Shown piece after piece: positions 21,094 to 29,077 of a DNA stretch of 64,000 nt (its first letter is position 1; each line of letters begins with the position of its first letter). A program made the translations under genes and the position numbers. Location: the NCBI RefSeq assembly GCF_000711885.1, contig NZ_JONK01000014.1:58568-122567 (forward strand), in the 5' to 3' direction. This DNA comes from Chromobacterium haemolyticum DSM 19808. Its GTDB lineage: Bacteria; Pseudomonadota; Gammaproteobacteria; Burkholderiales; Chromobacteriaceae. The notes beneath the pieces are model-generated. The model did no database searches. It was not told where the DNA came from and saw nothing but the letters and a program-made list of their open reading frames with translations.

Positions 21094-21696
21094 TCATATC
21101 GCGTGCAGCAGGGAATATTGAATTTCCGACAGAGCTTGCGGCACGCGGATGAAGGAGAGCGGCATGCCCAACAGCCTCGCCATATGGGAGGTGGAGAATA
21201 GCCCGCACAACTCGTGATGGCCGCTGCTCGGATTAAGCTCCACCACCAGCGCGTGCTGACGCCCCATCTGCTTCATCGTCGCCACCATGTGGCCCACGCT
21301 GGCGTGCTCGATATCAATCAGGTTCAAGGCTTCTAGTTGCTTACGCGGCGTCATCACGTCGCCAACGCTGATATCAACATAATGTTTGCCGTGTTCCTTC
21401 ATGCATTGGATAGGCCGCTCTCCCAGCAAATCGGTGGCCGTGATCAGGCCGGTGAATTGTCCGTCGCCATCATGGACGAACAACAGCCGTATGCCGTGGC
21501 TGATCATCCGGTCGTGCGCTTCGCGCAAGCTGGCGCCCTGATGAATACCCACCGGATTGATCAATCGCAAATCGGTCATGACCTCCAGGGCCGAGCTGTT
21601 CAGGGTGACGGGCGGGTGCGGGCGCTGATCCAAACGCACCAGGTCGGTGGTGGACGGCAGGCTCATCGTGGGCAACACGCTGTAATTGGCTAACAT
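21094..21696 (-). CDS. CBS-domain protein
   Basis: Soluble protein of 200 residues with a tandem pair of CBS motifs. The first (about 45-98) reads INPVGIHQGASLREAHDRMI and RLLFVHDGDGQFTGLITATD; the second (about 112-180) begins VGDVMTPRKQLEALNLIDIE and ends HELCGLFSTSHMARLLG. Such pairs bind adenosine nucleotides and often regulate partner enzymes; no partner domain is attached. The ATG is preceded by AAGGAG on the reverse strand. The upstream 180 bases can fold into an unusually ordered structure. Confidence 0.85.
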   Translation of the reverse strand: MLANYSVLPTMSLPSTTDLVRLDQRPHPPVTLNSSALEVMTDLRLINPVGIHQGASLREAHDRMISHGIRLLFVHDGDGQFTGLITATDLLGERPIQCMKEHGKHYVDISVGDVMTPRKQLEALNLIDIEHASVGHMVATMKQMGRQHALVVELNPSSGHHELCGLFSTSHMARLLGMPLSFIRVPQALSEIQYSLLHAI

Positions 21697-21747
21697 GGTA
21701 GCTCCTTGTCTTGTTAGACAGCGGAGTCGATGCGGCGGCGCGTTGCG

Positions 21748-21874
21748 CCAGTCATGTTCGATCAGTCCGCTCGGAAGTTTTCCGACGGCGTGGACCGGCC
21801 TGGGGCATGACTGGGTTTTGCACGTCCGTCCCGGGCCGGCGGCCTCGGGAGAGCCGCGTCGGCGACGCGGCTCT
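21748..21874 (-). promoter_or_regulatory. Structured leader or small-RNA candidate upstream of the CBS gene
   Basis: Forward-strand reading shows nested helices. CCAGTCATG (21748-21756) pairs with CATGACTGG (21806-21814); inside it GTCC pairs with GGAC; innermost is TCGGAA-GTT-TTCCGA (about 21771-21785). A separate hairpin GAGCCGCGTC / GACGCGGCTC occupies 21851-21873. On the reverse strand this is the 5' leader of the CBS gene. On the forward strand the outer stem is followed by GTTTTG and the second hairpin by TTGTTTG, so a forward small RNA is possible. I do not recognise a known riboswitch class. Confidence 0.4.
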
Positions 21875-21966
21875 TGTTTGAAGAGTAGAAGAAGGCGCGG
21901 CGCAGATCAGCCGGCGAATCATTAATTTTTTCGCACGCGAGGACGCTGAGCTCTCGCCCTTGCGGT

Positions 21967-23229
21967 TCAGGCCTGCAACTTGCGGCGAAACAGAGCGCTC
22001 ATGCGCTGGCTGGCCCCGCTATGGGCGCCGCTGAAGGCCAAGGCCGATTCGCGCATCGACTGGCGGCGACCTTCGTCGCCCAACAGCTCCACCACAGCGC
22101 CGATCAACTCCGTAGCGTTGGCCACCTGGCGCGCGGCGCCGGCGGCCAGCGCCAGCGCCGCCGCCTGTTTGAAATTGAAAATGGACGGGCCAAACAACAC
22201 CGGCACGCCCACGCTGGCCGGCTCGATCAGATTATGACAGCCCAACGGCAGCAAACTGCCGCCGACAAAGGCCAGATCGCCGCAAGCGAAGTAGGCGAAC
22301 GCTTCGCCCATGCTGTCGCCCAGCCATACCTGGGTGGCGGGGTCCACCGCGGCATCGTCGCTGCGGCGCTGTACTTTCAGGCCGCGGCTCTCGGCCAGCG
22401 CGGCCACATCGTCGAACCGCTCCGGATGACGAGGCACCAACACCAGCAGCGCGTCGCCCAACGCTTGAGCCGCCGCCCGCCACGCATCAAGAATCAAGGC
22501 TTCCTCACCGTCGCGGGTGCTGGCGCAGACCATAACCCGGCGGCGGCCTATCCTGGATTTGAACTCGCCGGCCAGCGTCAGCTGCGCCGGCGCCGGCTGA
22601 ATATCGTACTTGGTGTTGCCGCAGACTTCGACTTCGCTTGCGCCCAATTGCCGCAAACGTTCGCCATCTTCCGGCGTTTGCGCGGCAACAGCGCTCAACG
22701 CCGCCACCGCGGGTGAAATCAGCCCGCTGATTTTGAGATAACCGTTCAGGGATTTTTCAGACAAGCGCGCATTGGCCAGAAACAAGGGCACCTTCTGCTC
22801 GGCGGCGGTATGAATCAGATTGGGCCACAGCTCGGTCTCCATCAACACGCCCAAGCGCGGCTGATAGGCGGCGAGGAAAGCCTGCGCGGCTTGGGGATAA
22901 TCGTAGGGCAGATAGCGCACTTCGGCATCGGGATACAGCTGCAAGGCGGTGGCGCGCCCGGTGGGGGTCATCTGCGTCATCAGCAAGGGCGCGTCCGGCC
23001 AGACTTCGCGCAACGCCGCCACCAAGGGCTGCGCGGCCCGGGTTTCGCCCACCGATACCGCGTGTATCCAAATCGCTCCCTGCGCGCGCGGCTGCAATTG
23101 ACTGCCGAAACGCTCGTCCCAATGCTCCAGATAGGCCGGCGCCTTGCGCGCCCGCTTCTTCAGGTAGTGCCGCACCAGCGGGGTGGCCAGCAGCCAGGCC
23201 CAGGAATACAGTCTGCGTTGCCAATTCAT
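21967..23229 (-). CDS. waaA: 3-deoxy-D-manno-octulosonic acid transferase (Kdo transferase)
   Basis: GT30 inner-membrane-associated enzyme that transfers Kdo from CMP-Kdo to lipid IVA, starting the LPS core. The 420-residue product has an N-terminal membrane anchor (LYSWAWLLATPLVRHYL), the acceptor-side catalytic motif IWIHAVSVGETRAAQPLV with its glutamate, MTQMTPTGRA, and METELWPNL. The C-terminal donor domain has GGSLLPLGCHNLIEPA. The start ATG at 23229 overlaps the waaC stop by four bases (ATGA), so translation is coupled; a longer frame to 23313 lies inside waaC. A GC hairpin at 21851-21873 is the nearest possible transcript end. Confidence 0.95.
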   Translation of the reverse strand: MNWQRRLYSWAWLLATPLVRHYLKKRARKAPAYLEHWDERFGSQLQPRAQGAIWIHAVSVGETRAAQPLVAALREVWPDAPLLMTQMTPTGRATALQLYPDAEVRYLPYDYPQAAQAFLAAYQPRLGVLMETELWPNLIHTAAEQKVPLFLANARLSEKSLNGYLKISGLISPAVAALSAVAAQTPEDGERLRQLGASEVEVCGNTKYDIQPAPAQLTLAGEFKSRIGRRRVMVCASTRDGEEALILDAWRAAAQALGDALLVLVPRHPERFDDVAALAESRGLKVQRRSDDAAVDPATQVWLGDSMGEAFAYFACGDLAFVGGSLLPLGCHNLIEPASVGVPVLFGPSIFNFKQAAALALAAGAARQVANATELIGAVVELLGDEGRRQSMRESALAFSGAHSGASQRMSALFRRKLQA

Positions 23230-24188
23230 GTCCAGTCCTTGCGCGTGAACAAGGCTTGCAGCGCCTCGTCCACAGACGGGCACAGCCCGATTCCGCCCAA
23301 ATTGGTGGCCCACGGCGTTTCCACCACGCCCGTGGCGGCCGGATCCGTATCCGTGTAAATCGCCGCCAGGGGCACGTTCAGCGCGTTGGCCAGGTGAGTC
23401 AGCCCGGTATCCACGCCCACCACCGCGTTGGCGTGGCCAAGCAGGCCGGCGGCCTCGATCAGATTCATCTTGGGCGCCACCACCACGGCCGGCATCTGCG
23501 CGGCCAGCCTTTCGGCGCGCTGGCGCTCGCGATCATTGCCCCAGGGCAGCACCATCACCAGATCATGCTGCATGGACAAGCGTTTGCCCAGTTCCACCCA
23601 ATGGCCTTCCGGCCACTCTTTGGACGTTTTGCTGGTGGCGTGCAGCAATACCGCGTAACGGCCGGACAGCACCCAGCCTGGCCGCTCGCCGGCCGGCACG
23701 CCAAAACGGGGCGCGCCCTGGGGCTGATAACCAAATACCCGCGCGAACAACAGACGGTTGCGTTCTATCGCCGACAAGCTCCAGTCCACCTTGTGACGCT
23801 TATCGTAAAAACAGCTGGCCAACGATTCCCTCGCGCTGCCCCATCCGTAGCCGGTCAGCGGCGCCTTGGCCCAACTGGCCGGCAAGGCGCTTTTCAACAA
23901 GCCCTGGCTGTCCACCACCAATTCCCAAGGCGTGTCGCGCAGTTGCCGCCGCAAGGCCCGGATCTCTCGCCAGGTGGACGGCAGCCACCAGCGCTTGCTC
24001 CAGCGCCGCCAATTCAAGGCAATCACCCTGTCCACCGCCGGATGCAAACGGGCAATGTCGGCGAAAGCCTCTTCGGCCAGCCAACTGATGCGGAAATTGG
24101 GGTAATGCGCTTTCAGCTCGGAAATGGCGGGCCAAGTGTGGATAAGGTCGCCCATCGACGAGGTGCGCACAATCAGCACATTCATCAT
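23226..24188 (-). CDS. waaC: Lipopolysaccharide heptosyltransferase I
   Basis: GT9 enzyme adding the first L-glycero-D-manno-heptose to Kdo in the inner LPS core. The product of about 320 residues begins MMNVLIVRTSSMGDLIHTWP, the hallmark start of WaaC. It contains ELVVDSQGLLKSAL, HATSKTSKEWP and the ADP-heptose site VGVDTGLTHLANAL. Starts at 24197, 24188 and 24185 are all in frame and none has a good ribosome binding site; 24188 is a compromise. A perfect DnaA box lies within the coding sequence at 24137-24145. It is followed by overlapping waaA. Confidence 0.94.
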   Translation of the reverse strand: MMNVLIVRTSSMGDLIHTWPAISELKAHYPNFRISWLAEEAFADIARLHPAVDRVIALNWRRWSKRWWLPSTWREIRALRRQLRDTPWELVVDSQGLLKSALPASWAKAPLTGYGWGSARESLASCFYDKRHKVDWSLSAIERNRLLFARVFGYQPQGAPRFGVPAGERPGWVLSGRYAVLLHATSKTSKEWPEGHWVELGKRLSMQHDLVMVLPWGNDRERQRAERLAAQMPAVVVAPKMNLIEAAGLLGHANAVVGVDTGLTHLANALNVPLAAIYTDTDPAATGVVETPWATNLGGIGLCPSVDEALQALFTRKDWT

Positions 24189-24638
24189 GGCGCGCATTGT
24201 ACCCGAGCATGCCTGTGGTTAACCAAGTAAAATCCCTGCAGTTCAATTGTGGATAAACAGCTGTGGACAACTAGGTTCGGATTTATCCACAATTTGCGAT
24301 GCCGCAGCGCACCCAAACTATCCAAAGCCCATCAACAGGACAAGTAACTGAACCCTTTGAAGTTTTTGTCGCTTATCCACAGCAATGGCCAACTATATCA
24401 GTTTCATCAATATAAAATTGCGTTAAAGAGTTATCGGTGGCGTAAGAAGGTTCGCAGACAAATTTACGCCATGCACAAGCAAGTGGGAACAAATGGGATC
24501 GGGCCTGTGGACAAGTGGTAACTTCAAGGAACAGTCAGATTTATCCACAAGTCTTCAGTCTGCAAAAAGATGGATGAACAACAAGATTCCAGCTAATCCA
24601 ACACCATGAAAACAATGTGAAAAACATAGTTATCCACA
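24137..24638. other. DnaA-box cluster in an AT-rich gene-free gap (origin-like or datA-like)
   Basis: Perfect DnaA boxes (TTATCCACA or complement) at 24137-24145, 24248-24256, 24283-24291, 24373-24381, 24541-24549 and 24630-24638. One-mismatch boxes are at 24214-24222, 24262-24270 and 24506-24514, both orientations mixed. The gap 24198-24696 holds no gene and is AT-rich: 24361-24420 is 33% GC (20 of 60), including ACTATATCAG and ATCAATATAAAATTG, like a DNA-unwinding element. dnaA, dnaN, rpmH and mnmG are absent, so this is probably not the main oriC; a DnaA-titration or secondary initiation site is more likely. Confidence 0.75.
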
Positions 24639-24696
24639 GCAAAGAGACGACTTCTACCAGTTTCTTCAAATTACATATGGGAAAACATATAACAAG

Positions 24697-25452
24697 ATGC
24701 GTGCGCGAATAAGCGTGGTGCTAATCACCAAGAATGCGGAAACTTCGTTGGAAAAATGTTTGGACAGCGTGGGCTTCGCCGATGAAATCGTGCTTGTGGA
24801 TTCAGGCAGCACGGACAGGACATTGGCGATAGCTTCCGCCTATAAGGCAAAAGTTATCCACCAAGACTGGCTGGGATTCGGTCCTCAGAAGCAATTGGCG
24901 GTAGAAGCCGCCAGCCACGACTGGGTGTTGTGTCTGGATGCCGACGAGTGGCTTTCCCCTGATTTGATCAATGAAATCAAAGTCATGCTGGACAATCCAC
25001 AGGCCAAGGCCTTTCAGTTTCCGCGTTGCAACCGTTTCATGGGCCGTTTTCTGAAACACGGCGAAGGTTATCCGGACTGGTCTTTACGCTTGTTCCATCG
25101 CGGACATGCGCGCTGGTCGGATGATCTGGTGCATGAGTACGTGATCTCCAACGGCCCTGTGCATAAGCTGCGGCACGAACTGATGCACGAGTCCGGCGAA
25201 GACATCGCGCTATATCTGAACAAGCAGAACCGCTACACCAGTTTGCAGGCTGAACGGCTTTTTCAACGGGGAAAACGTGTGGGTATCGCGAAACTTATCC
25301 TCAGCCCCTTGCTGCGCTTCATCAAGTTCTACTTTTTCCGCCGTGGTTTTCTCGATGGCGTGCCCGGTTTGGTCCACATCAGCATCGGCTGCTTCAACAG
25401 CTACATCAAATACGCCAAATTGATCGAACTACGACGGTTGAAAAGCAAATAG
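24697..25452 (+). CDS. waaE: LPS core glycosyltransferase, family 2 (WaaE/KdtX type)
   Basis: Cytosolic-face GT2 enzyme of 251 residues that, in this family, adds glucose to heptose I of the LPS inner core. The nucleotide-sugar fold is visible as ISVVLITKNAETSLEKCLDS, EIVLVDSGSTDRT and the DxD-type motif LCLDADEWLS (about 75-84). The C-terminal half has RLFHRGHARWSDDLVHE and a basic amphipathic stretch (LLRFIKFYFFRRGF) for membrane association. It is divergent from waaC-waaA across the DnaA-box region, which supports an LPS-core role. The exact acceptor is inferred. Confidence 0.86.
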   Translation: MRARISVVLITKNAETSLEKCLDSVGFADEIVLVDSGSTDRTLAIASAYKAKVIHQDWLGFGPQKQLAVEAASHDWVLCLDADEWLSPDLINEIKVMLDNPQAKAFQFPRCNRFMGRFLKHGEGYPDWSLRLFHRGHARWSDDLVHEYVISNGPVHKLRHELMHESGEDIALYLNKQNRYTSLQAERLFQRGKRVGIAKLILSPLLRFIKFYFFRRGFLDGVPGLVHISIGCFNSYIKYAKLIELRRLKSK

Positions 25453-25518
25453 CCGGCTTGCCGGCAGTCTCGCCTTGTGCTGACAATGTCATTTCCTTGA
25501 GCAACTGGACGAAGATAG

Positions 25519-25959
25519 ATGGCGGAGATCAGAACAATGCGGGCAGAGGATGCGCTCGCGGTGGCGCGGCTATGCCTGGATCTGGGCTACGAGGCGACGG
25601 AGACGGAAATCGGCGAGCGCTTCGTACGGCTGGCAGCACTGCCGGACAACCAGGTTTGGGTGGCGTTGTGGGAGGGAGCCGTGGTCGGTTGGATCCATGG
25701 CCATGGCGTTCGCCTGCTGGAAGCGCCTCCGGCGATCGAAATCGGCGGACTAGTGGTATCGCCGGCTCACCAAGGACGAGGCCTTGGCAAGCAATTGTTG
25801 CGCGCTTGCGAAGCCTGGGCGCGGCAATTGGGTTATCCACGTATTCGACTGCGTTCCGGTGTACACCGGGAAGCTGCCCACGCCTTCTATCGTCATCTCG
25901 GCTATCAGCAATTGAAAACCAGCCGCAGCTTCGCCCTGGATCTGAGGGATGGACAATGA
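25519..25959 (+). CDS. GNAT acetyltransferase, first of a GNAT-S66-GNAT group
   Basis: Cytosolic acetyl-CoA-dependent acetyltransferase of 146 residues. The acetyl-CoA loop is IGGLVVSPAHQGRGLGKQLL (about 75-94), and the C-terminal RSGVHREAAHAFYRHLGYQQ is typical of small-molecule or antibiotic acetyltransferases. The substrate is unknown. It is followed 39 bases later by an MccF-like S66 peptidase and then another GNAT, all on the same strand, probably one operon. In microcin C systems a GNAT (MccE) and an S66 peptidase (MccF) act as separate immunity proteins, so a detoxification role is possible. Confidence 0.85.
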   Translation: MAEIRTMRAEDALAVARLCLDLGYEATETEIGERFVRLAALPDNQVWVALWEGAVVGWIHGHGVRLLEAPPAIEIGGLVVSPAHQGRGLGKQLLRACEAWARQLGYPRIRLRSGVHREAAHAFYRHLGYQQLKTSRSFALDLRDGQ

Positions 25960-25976
25960 TTGACTGCCCATGATGC

Positions 25977-25985
25977 TTATCCACA
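25977..25985. other. Perfect DnaA box at the S66 peptidase ribosome binding site
   Basis: TTATCCACA at 25977-25985 directly abuts and overlaps the AGGAGA that serves the S66 peptidase start. DnaA bound here could affect the promoter or transcript of the downstream gene; it may also be an outlier of the 24-kb cluster. Confidence 0.55.
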
Positions 25986-25998
25986 GGAGACGCTTTCC

Positions 25999-26991
25999 AT
26001 GATGGTTTTTCCCGCGCCGTTGCAGCCGGGGGATCGCATCGCCGTCACCGCCTTTTCCTCCGGCGTGCCCCCTGTCTTGCACGGACAGTTGGATCGCGCT
26101 TTGCAGTGCCTGCGAGATCAGGGCTGGCAGGTGGAGGAAGGCGCTTGTCTGCGCGGCGAGTCCCAAGACGCCAGCGCGCCAGCTGTTGAACGGCTGGCTG
26201 AGCTGAAACGCTTTCTTTTTGATCCGGACATTCGCGCCATCCTGCCGCCCTGGGGCGGCGAACGGGCGATGGAACTGCTGCCCGGCATCGATTTTGCCGC
26301 CTTGGCGCGGCTGCCGCCCAAATGGGTGGCCGGGTTTTCCGATATTTCCACCTTGCTGACGCCGCTGACTCTGCTGGCGGGGTGGGCGACGCTGCACGGG
26401 CCGAATCTGTTCGATCTAGGCAATCCGCAGCGGGCGGAGGAGAATTCGGCGCTCTTGCATGCCTTGCACCACGGTTTGCCGCCGCAGCAAGGCCATTACA
26501 AGGCGTTTTGGCGTTGGGACGCTCCCGGAGAGCGTTATCCGTCCACGCTGCGCGTGTTGGGCGCGCAAAAGGCCCGCATCGCCGGCAGGCTGATCGGCGG
26601 CTGCCTGGATACGCTGAGCCGGCTGCAGGGCAGCCCTTACTTTGATTTGCGCGCGTTTAAACGGGAACCCGCGCTGCTTTACCTGGAAAACTGCGAGTTG
26701 AGGCCTTGCGAGTTGATGCGCGCCTTGCTGGGCCTGAGGCTGTCCGGCGCGCTGGACGGCTTGAGCGGGCTGGTGTTGGGCCGCAGCAGCGGACCGGACG
26801 CCGCCGACGCCAAGGCCTTGAGCTATAGCGGGGCTCTGGAAGCCGCTTTGGATGGACTGCCATACCCGGTGATCGTGGATGCCGATATCGGCCACGTGCC
26901 GCCGCAATGGACGTTGATGAACGGCGCCTGGGCCGAACTGGAAGTAGACGCGGGCCAGGCCACGCTGCGTTTTGAGAAAGGATGCGCATGA
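25999..26991 (+). CDS. S66-family carboxypeptidase, MccF-like
   Basis: Serine peptidase of 330 residues in the LD-carboxypeptidase family. The predicted triad is Ser114 in AGFSDIS, Glu230 in LYLENCE and His299 in IGHVPPQW, and PPWGGERAMELLPGID precedes the nucleophile. LYLENCE followed by a long helix and LDGLSGLVLGR resembles the MccF subgroup (which cleaves processed microcin C) more than cell-wall-recycling LdcA; a murein LD-carboxypeptidase role remains possible. The start ATG 25999 follows AGGAGA at 25985-25990. The 3' end overlaps the next GNAT gene by four bases. Confidence 0.84.
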   Translation: MMVFPAPLQPGDRIAVTAFSSGVPPVLHGQLDRALQCLRDQGWQVEEGACLRGESQDASAPAVERLAELKRFLFDPDIRAILPPWGGERAMELLPGIDFAALARLPPKWVAGFSDISTLLTPLTLLAGWATLHGPNLFDLGNPQRAEENSALLHALHHGLPPQQGHYKAFWRWDAPGERYPSTLRVLGAQKARIAGRLIGGCLDTLSRLQGSPYFDLRAFKREPALLYLENCELRPCELMRALLGLRLSGALDGLSGLVLGRSSGPDAADAKALSYSGALEAALDGLPYPVIVDADIGHVPPQWTLMNGAWAELEVDAGQATLRFEKGCA

Positions 26992-27500
26992 GTTGGCAAT
27001 ATCGCTTGGCCGCCGCGGGGGATGTGGACGCGCTGCGGCAACTGATCATGGAACATGGGCCCAATCCGTGGAACTGGCTGCCGGCGGACGGCGTGGAGGA
27101 GAGTTTGCGTCAGGTAGCGGCCGGGGAAGCCTGGGCGGCGCTGTTCGAGCGCGACGGCCTGCTGGGCGCGGCCATTTTGTATCGGATGCAGGACCGTTTT
27201 CCGCAATATCGTCCGAACGGGGTCGCGGCGGAAGCCGCCGGCTACATCATGGAGGCGGTGGTGCGGCGAGATCAGGCCGGACAGGGTCTGGGCAGCCTGT
27301 TGCTGCAACAGGCTTGCGACGATTTGGCCGAGAGAGGCGCGCGCTGGGTGGCGGCGGACAGGCATGAGGAAAACGCCGCGTCCGGCGGCATGATGCGCAA
27401 GGCGGGTTTCGCCGAGCTAGCCAGTTTCGACGATTGGGAACGCCGCGCCGGCGGCAGCCGTCGCAGCACGGTGTGTGGACGAGCGCTTACGACCCGCTAA
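26988..27500 (+). CDS. GNAT acetyltransferase, third gene of the S66 group
   Basis: Acetyltransferase of 170 residues with the acetyl-CoA loop YIMEAVVRRDQAGQGLGSLL (about 83-102) and a C-terminal MMRKAGFAELASFDDW. ATG 26988 overlaps the S66 gene stop (ATGA), with AAAGGA just before it, so translation is coupled. The substrate is unknown and its role is tied to the peptidase by context only. The last roughly 15 residues are basic and may be non-conserved. Its TAA stop (27498-27500) is exactly the left flank of repeat copy F. Confidence 0.83.
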   Translation: MSWQYRLAAAGDVDALRQLIMEHGPNPWNWLPADGVEESLRQVAAGEAWAALFERDGLLGAAILYRMQDRFPQYRPNGVAAEAAGYIMEAVVRRDQAGQGLGSLLLQQACDDLAERGARWVAADRHEENAASGGMMRKAGFAELASFDDWERRAGGSRRSTVCGRALTTR

Positions 27501-27643
27501 GAAGCTGTTCAAAGTCTGCTGCGCTTTGTGAAGCGTTGCACGGTGAGTACAAGCTCAAAATGCTCATGTGCCGCTCGACCATTCCGCTTTTTCGCTGGTT
27601 TTCGCCTTGTCTCGTCCTTGCTCGCGAGACTTTGAACAGGCTC
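27501..27643. repeat. Intergenic repeat, copy F (full length)
   Basis: 143-bp copy, same orientation as copy A. Ends are GAAGCTGTTCAAAGTCT and (complement) GAGCCTGTTCAAAGTCT, flanked by TAA and TTA. It belongs to the TTCAAAGTC end-type rather than TTTACGATC. The left flank is the stop codon of the preceding GNAT gene. Confidence 0.87.
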
Positions 27644-27652
27644 TTAGCGGCT

Positions 27653-28972
27653 CTAAATGCCGTCGTCGGCCGGCAGCGCCGTCGGCGGCGCTGGCAGACG
27701 GGTCACCAGGATCTTGTCGACCCGGGTCTTGTCCATATCCACCACTTCGAAACCGAAGCCGTTCCAGTCTAAACGGTCGGTGACGCTGGGCACCCGGCCC
27801 AACTGGAACATCATCATGCCGCCCAGGGTGTGGATATTGCCGCCGGCTTCGCCCGGCAGCGCTTCGTCGATGTCGAAAAACTCCTTGAAGCGGTCCAGCG
27901 ACAGCATGCCGTCTATCAGCCAGCTGCCGTCCTCGCGTTGGGCGATGTCGTCGTTTTCCGCGCTGATCGCCGGCATGTCGCCGACGATGGCTTCAAGCAC
28001 GTCGTTCATTGTCACCAGGCCTTCCAGTTCGCCGTATTCGTCCACCACCAGCGCCATGTGATGACGGGTTTGCTTGAACTGCTCCAGCAGCTGCATCAAG
28101 GTGATCTTGGCCGGCACGTACAGCGGCTGGGACAGTTCGGCGGCAACATCGGGCTGCTGCCCGGTCAACATGCGGTCCAGCACGCGTTTGGCGTGCAGCA
28201 CGCCGACGATTTGCTCTACGCTGCCGCGACACACCGGGAAATGGTTGAAGTGGTGGTTTTGCAGCAGGCGGTGGTTCAGTTCGGGCGCATCGTCCAGATC
28301 CAGCGCCACGATGTCTTTGCGCGGCGTCATGACCGCCGCCACCTTGCGGTTGTCCAGACGGAAGATATTGGTCACCAGCTCCTGTTCGGCGCGGTCGAAC
28401 ACTCCTTCGTCCGCGCCTTGTTCCATCAGCACTCGGATTTCTTCCTCGGTGATGGACGGGTCACTGCTCTTTTTGGCGCCCATCAGGCGCAGCAGACCGT
28501 CTGTGCAGCGGCTCAGGGCCTGGACCAGCGGCGCGCTGAGCCGCGACAGCAGCAGCATGGGCCTTGCCAGCGTGGTGGCCACCGCCTCGGGGTTTAGCAA
28601 GGCCAGCCGCTTGGGCACCAGTTCGCCGAAGATCAGCGACAGCAGCGTGATGATGAAAACCATCAGCGCCACCGACAGGGGCTTGCTGTAAGGTTCCAGC
28701 AGGGGATAGTCCTGCATCGTCCGGCGCAGCTGTTCGGACAGCGCCGCCTCGCCGTAGACCCCGGACAGAATGCTGATCGAAGTGATGCCTATCTGCACCG
28801 TGGACAGGAAGCGGCTGGGGTCGTTGGCTAGTTTCAGCGCGGCTTGCGCGCCGCGTTGGCCATCATCCGCGCGTTGCAGCAGGCGGACCTTGCGGGAGGA
28901 GACGATGGCGATTTCCGCCATGGCGAACAGGCCATTGAGCAGAATCAGGCACAGCAGGACGAGAATTTCCAC
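27653..28972 (-). CDS. HlyC/CorC (CNNM-CBS) family membrane protein
   Basis: Inner-membrane protein of 439 residues. The N-terminal CNNM domain (about 1-190) has the leading helix MEILVLLCLILLNGLFAMAE and later PLSVALMVFIITLLSLIFGE. A CBS pair follows (about 205-340: VMTPRKDIVALDLDD; HHMALVVDEYGELEGLVT). The C-terminal CorC_HlyC domain ends VVDMDKTRVDKILVTRL. Family members are linked to divalent-cation efflux or tolerance and polyamine export; the older label hemolysin is not supported. The start is GTG at 28972 with a weak ribosome binding site. Transcription ends toward repeat copy F. Confidence 0.9.
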   Translation of the reverse strand: MEILVLLCLILLNGLFAMAEIAIVSSRKVRLLQRADDGQRGAQAALKLANDPSRFLSTVQIGITSISILSGVYGEAALSEQLRRTMQDYPLLEPYSKPLSVALMVFIITLLSLIFGELVPKRLALLNPEAVATTLARPMLLLSRLSAPLVQALSRCTDGLLRLMGAKKSSDPSITEEEIRVLMEQGADEGVFDRAEQELVTNIFRLDNRKVAAVMTPRKDIVALDLDDAPELNHRLLQNHHFNHFPVCRGSVEQIVGVLHAKRVLDRMLTGQQPDVAAELSQPLYVPAKITLMQLLEQFKQTRHHMALVVDEYGELEGLVTMNDVLEAIVGDMPAISAENDDIAQREDGSWLIDGMLSLDRFKEFFDIDEALPGEAGGNIHTLGGMMMFQLGRVPSVTDRLDWNGFGFEVVDMDKTRVDKILVTRLPAPPTALPADDGI

Positions 28973-29040
28973 GGCGCTAACACGGGATAGAGGCGGGAGC
29001 CCTAGCTTAGGGCATGGCGGCGCGGCGGAAAAGAGTCAAA

Positions 29041-29068
29041 CGGGCAGGAACGGTGATGTGTCTGCCCG
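29041..29068 (-). terminator. Possible terminator of ung
   Basis: CGGGCAG (29041-29047) and CTGCCCG (29062-29068) with a 14-base loop. On the reverse strand the stem is followed by TTTGACTCTTTT, so it can terminate ung. Confidence 0.5.
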
Positions 29069-29077
29069 TGTCCTGGG

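Noticed and set aside
21686..21925. Forward 79-codon frame between the CBS and waaA genes
   Set aside because: Arg/Gly-rich, no ribosome binding site, overlaps the structured leader; not coding-like.
24198..24696. Calling this region the chromosomal oriC
   Set aside because: Box density and AT content fit, but none of dnaA, dnaN, rpmH or mnmG is present in the 64 kb, and in this order the origin is normally beside dnaA. Kept as an origin-like or datA-like site.
27653..28972. Hemolysin annotation for the CorC/CNNM protein
   Set aside because: Historic family label; the domains seen are CNNM, CBS pair and CorC_HlyC, which point to ion transport or tolerance.
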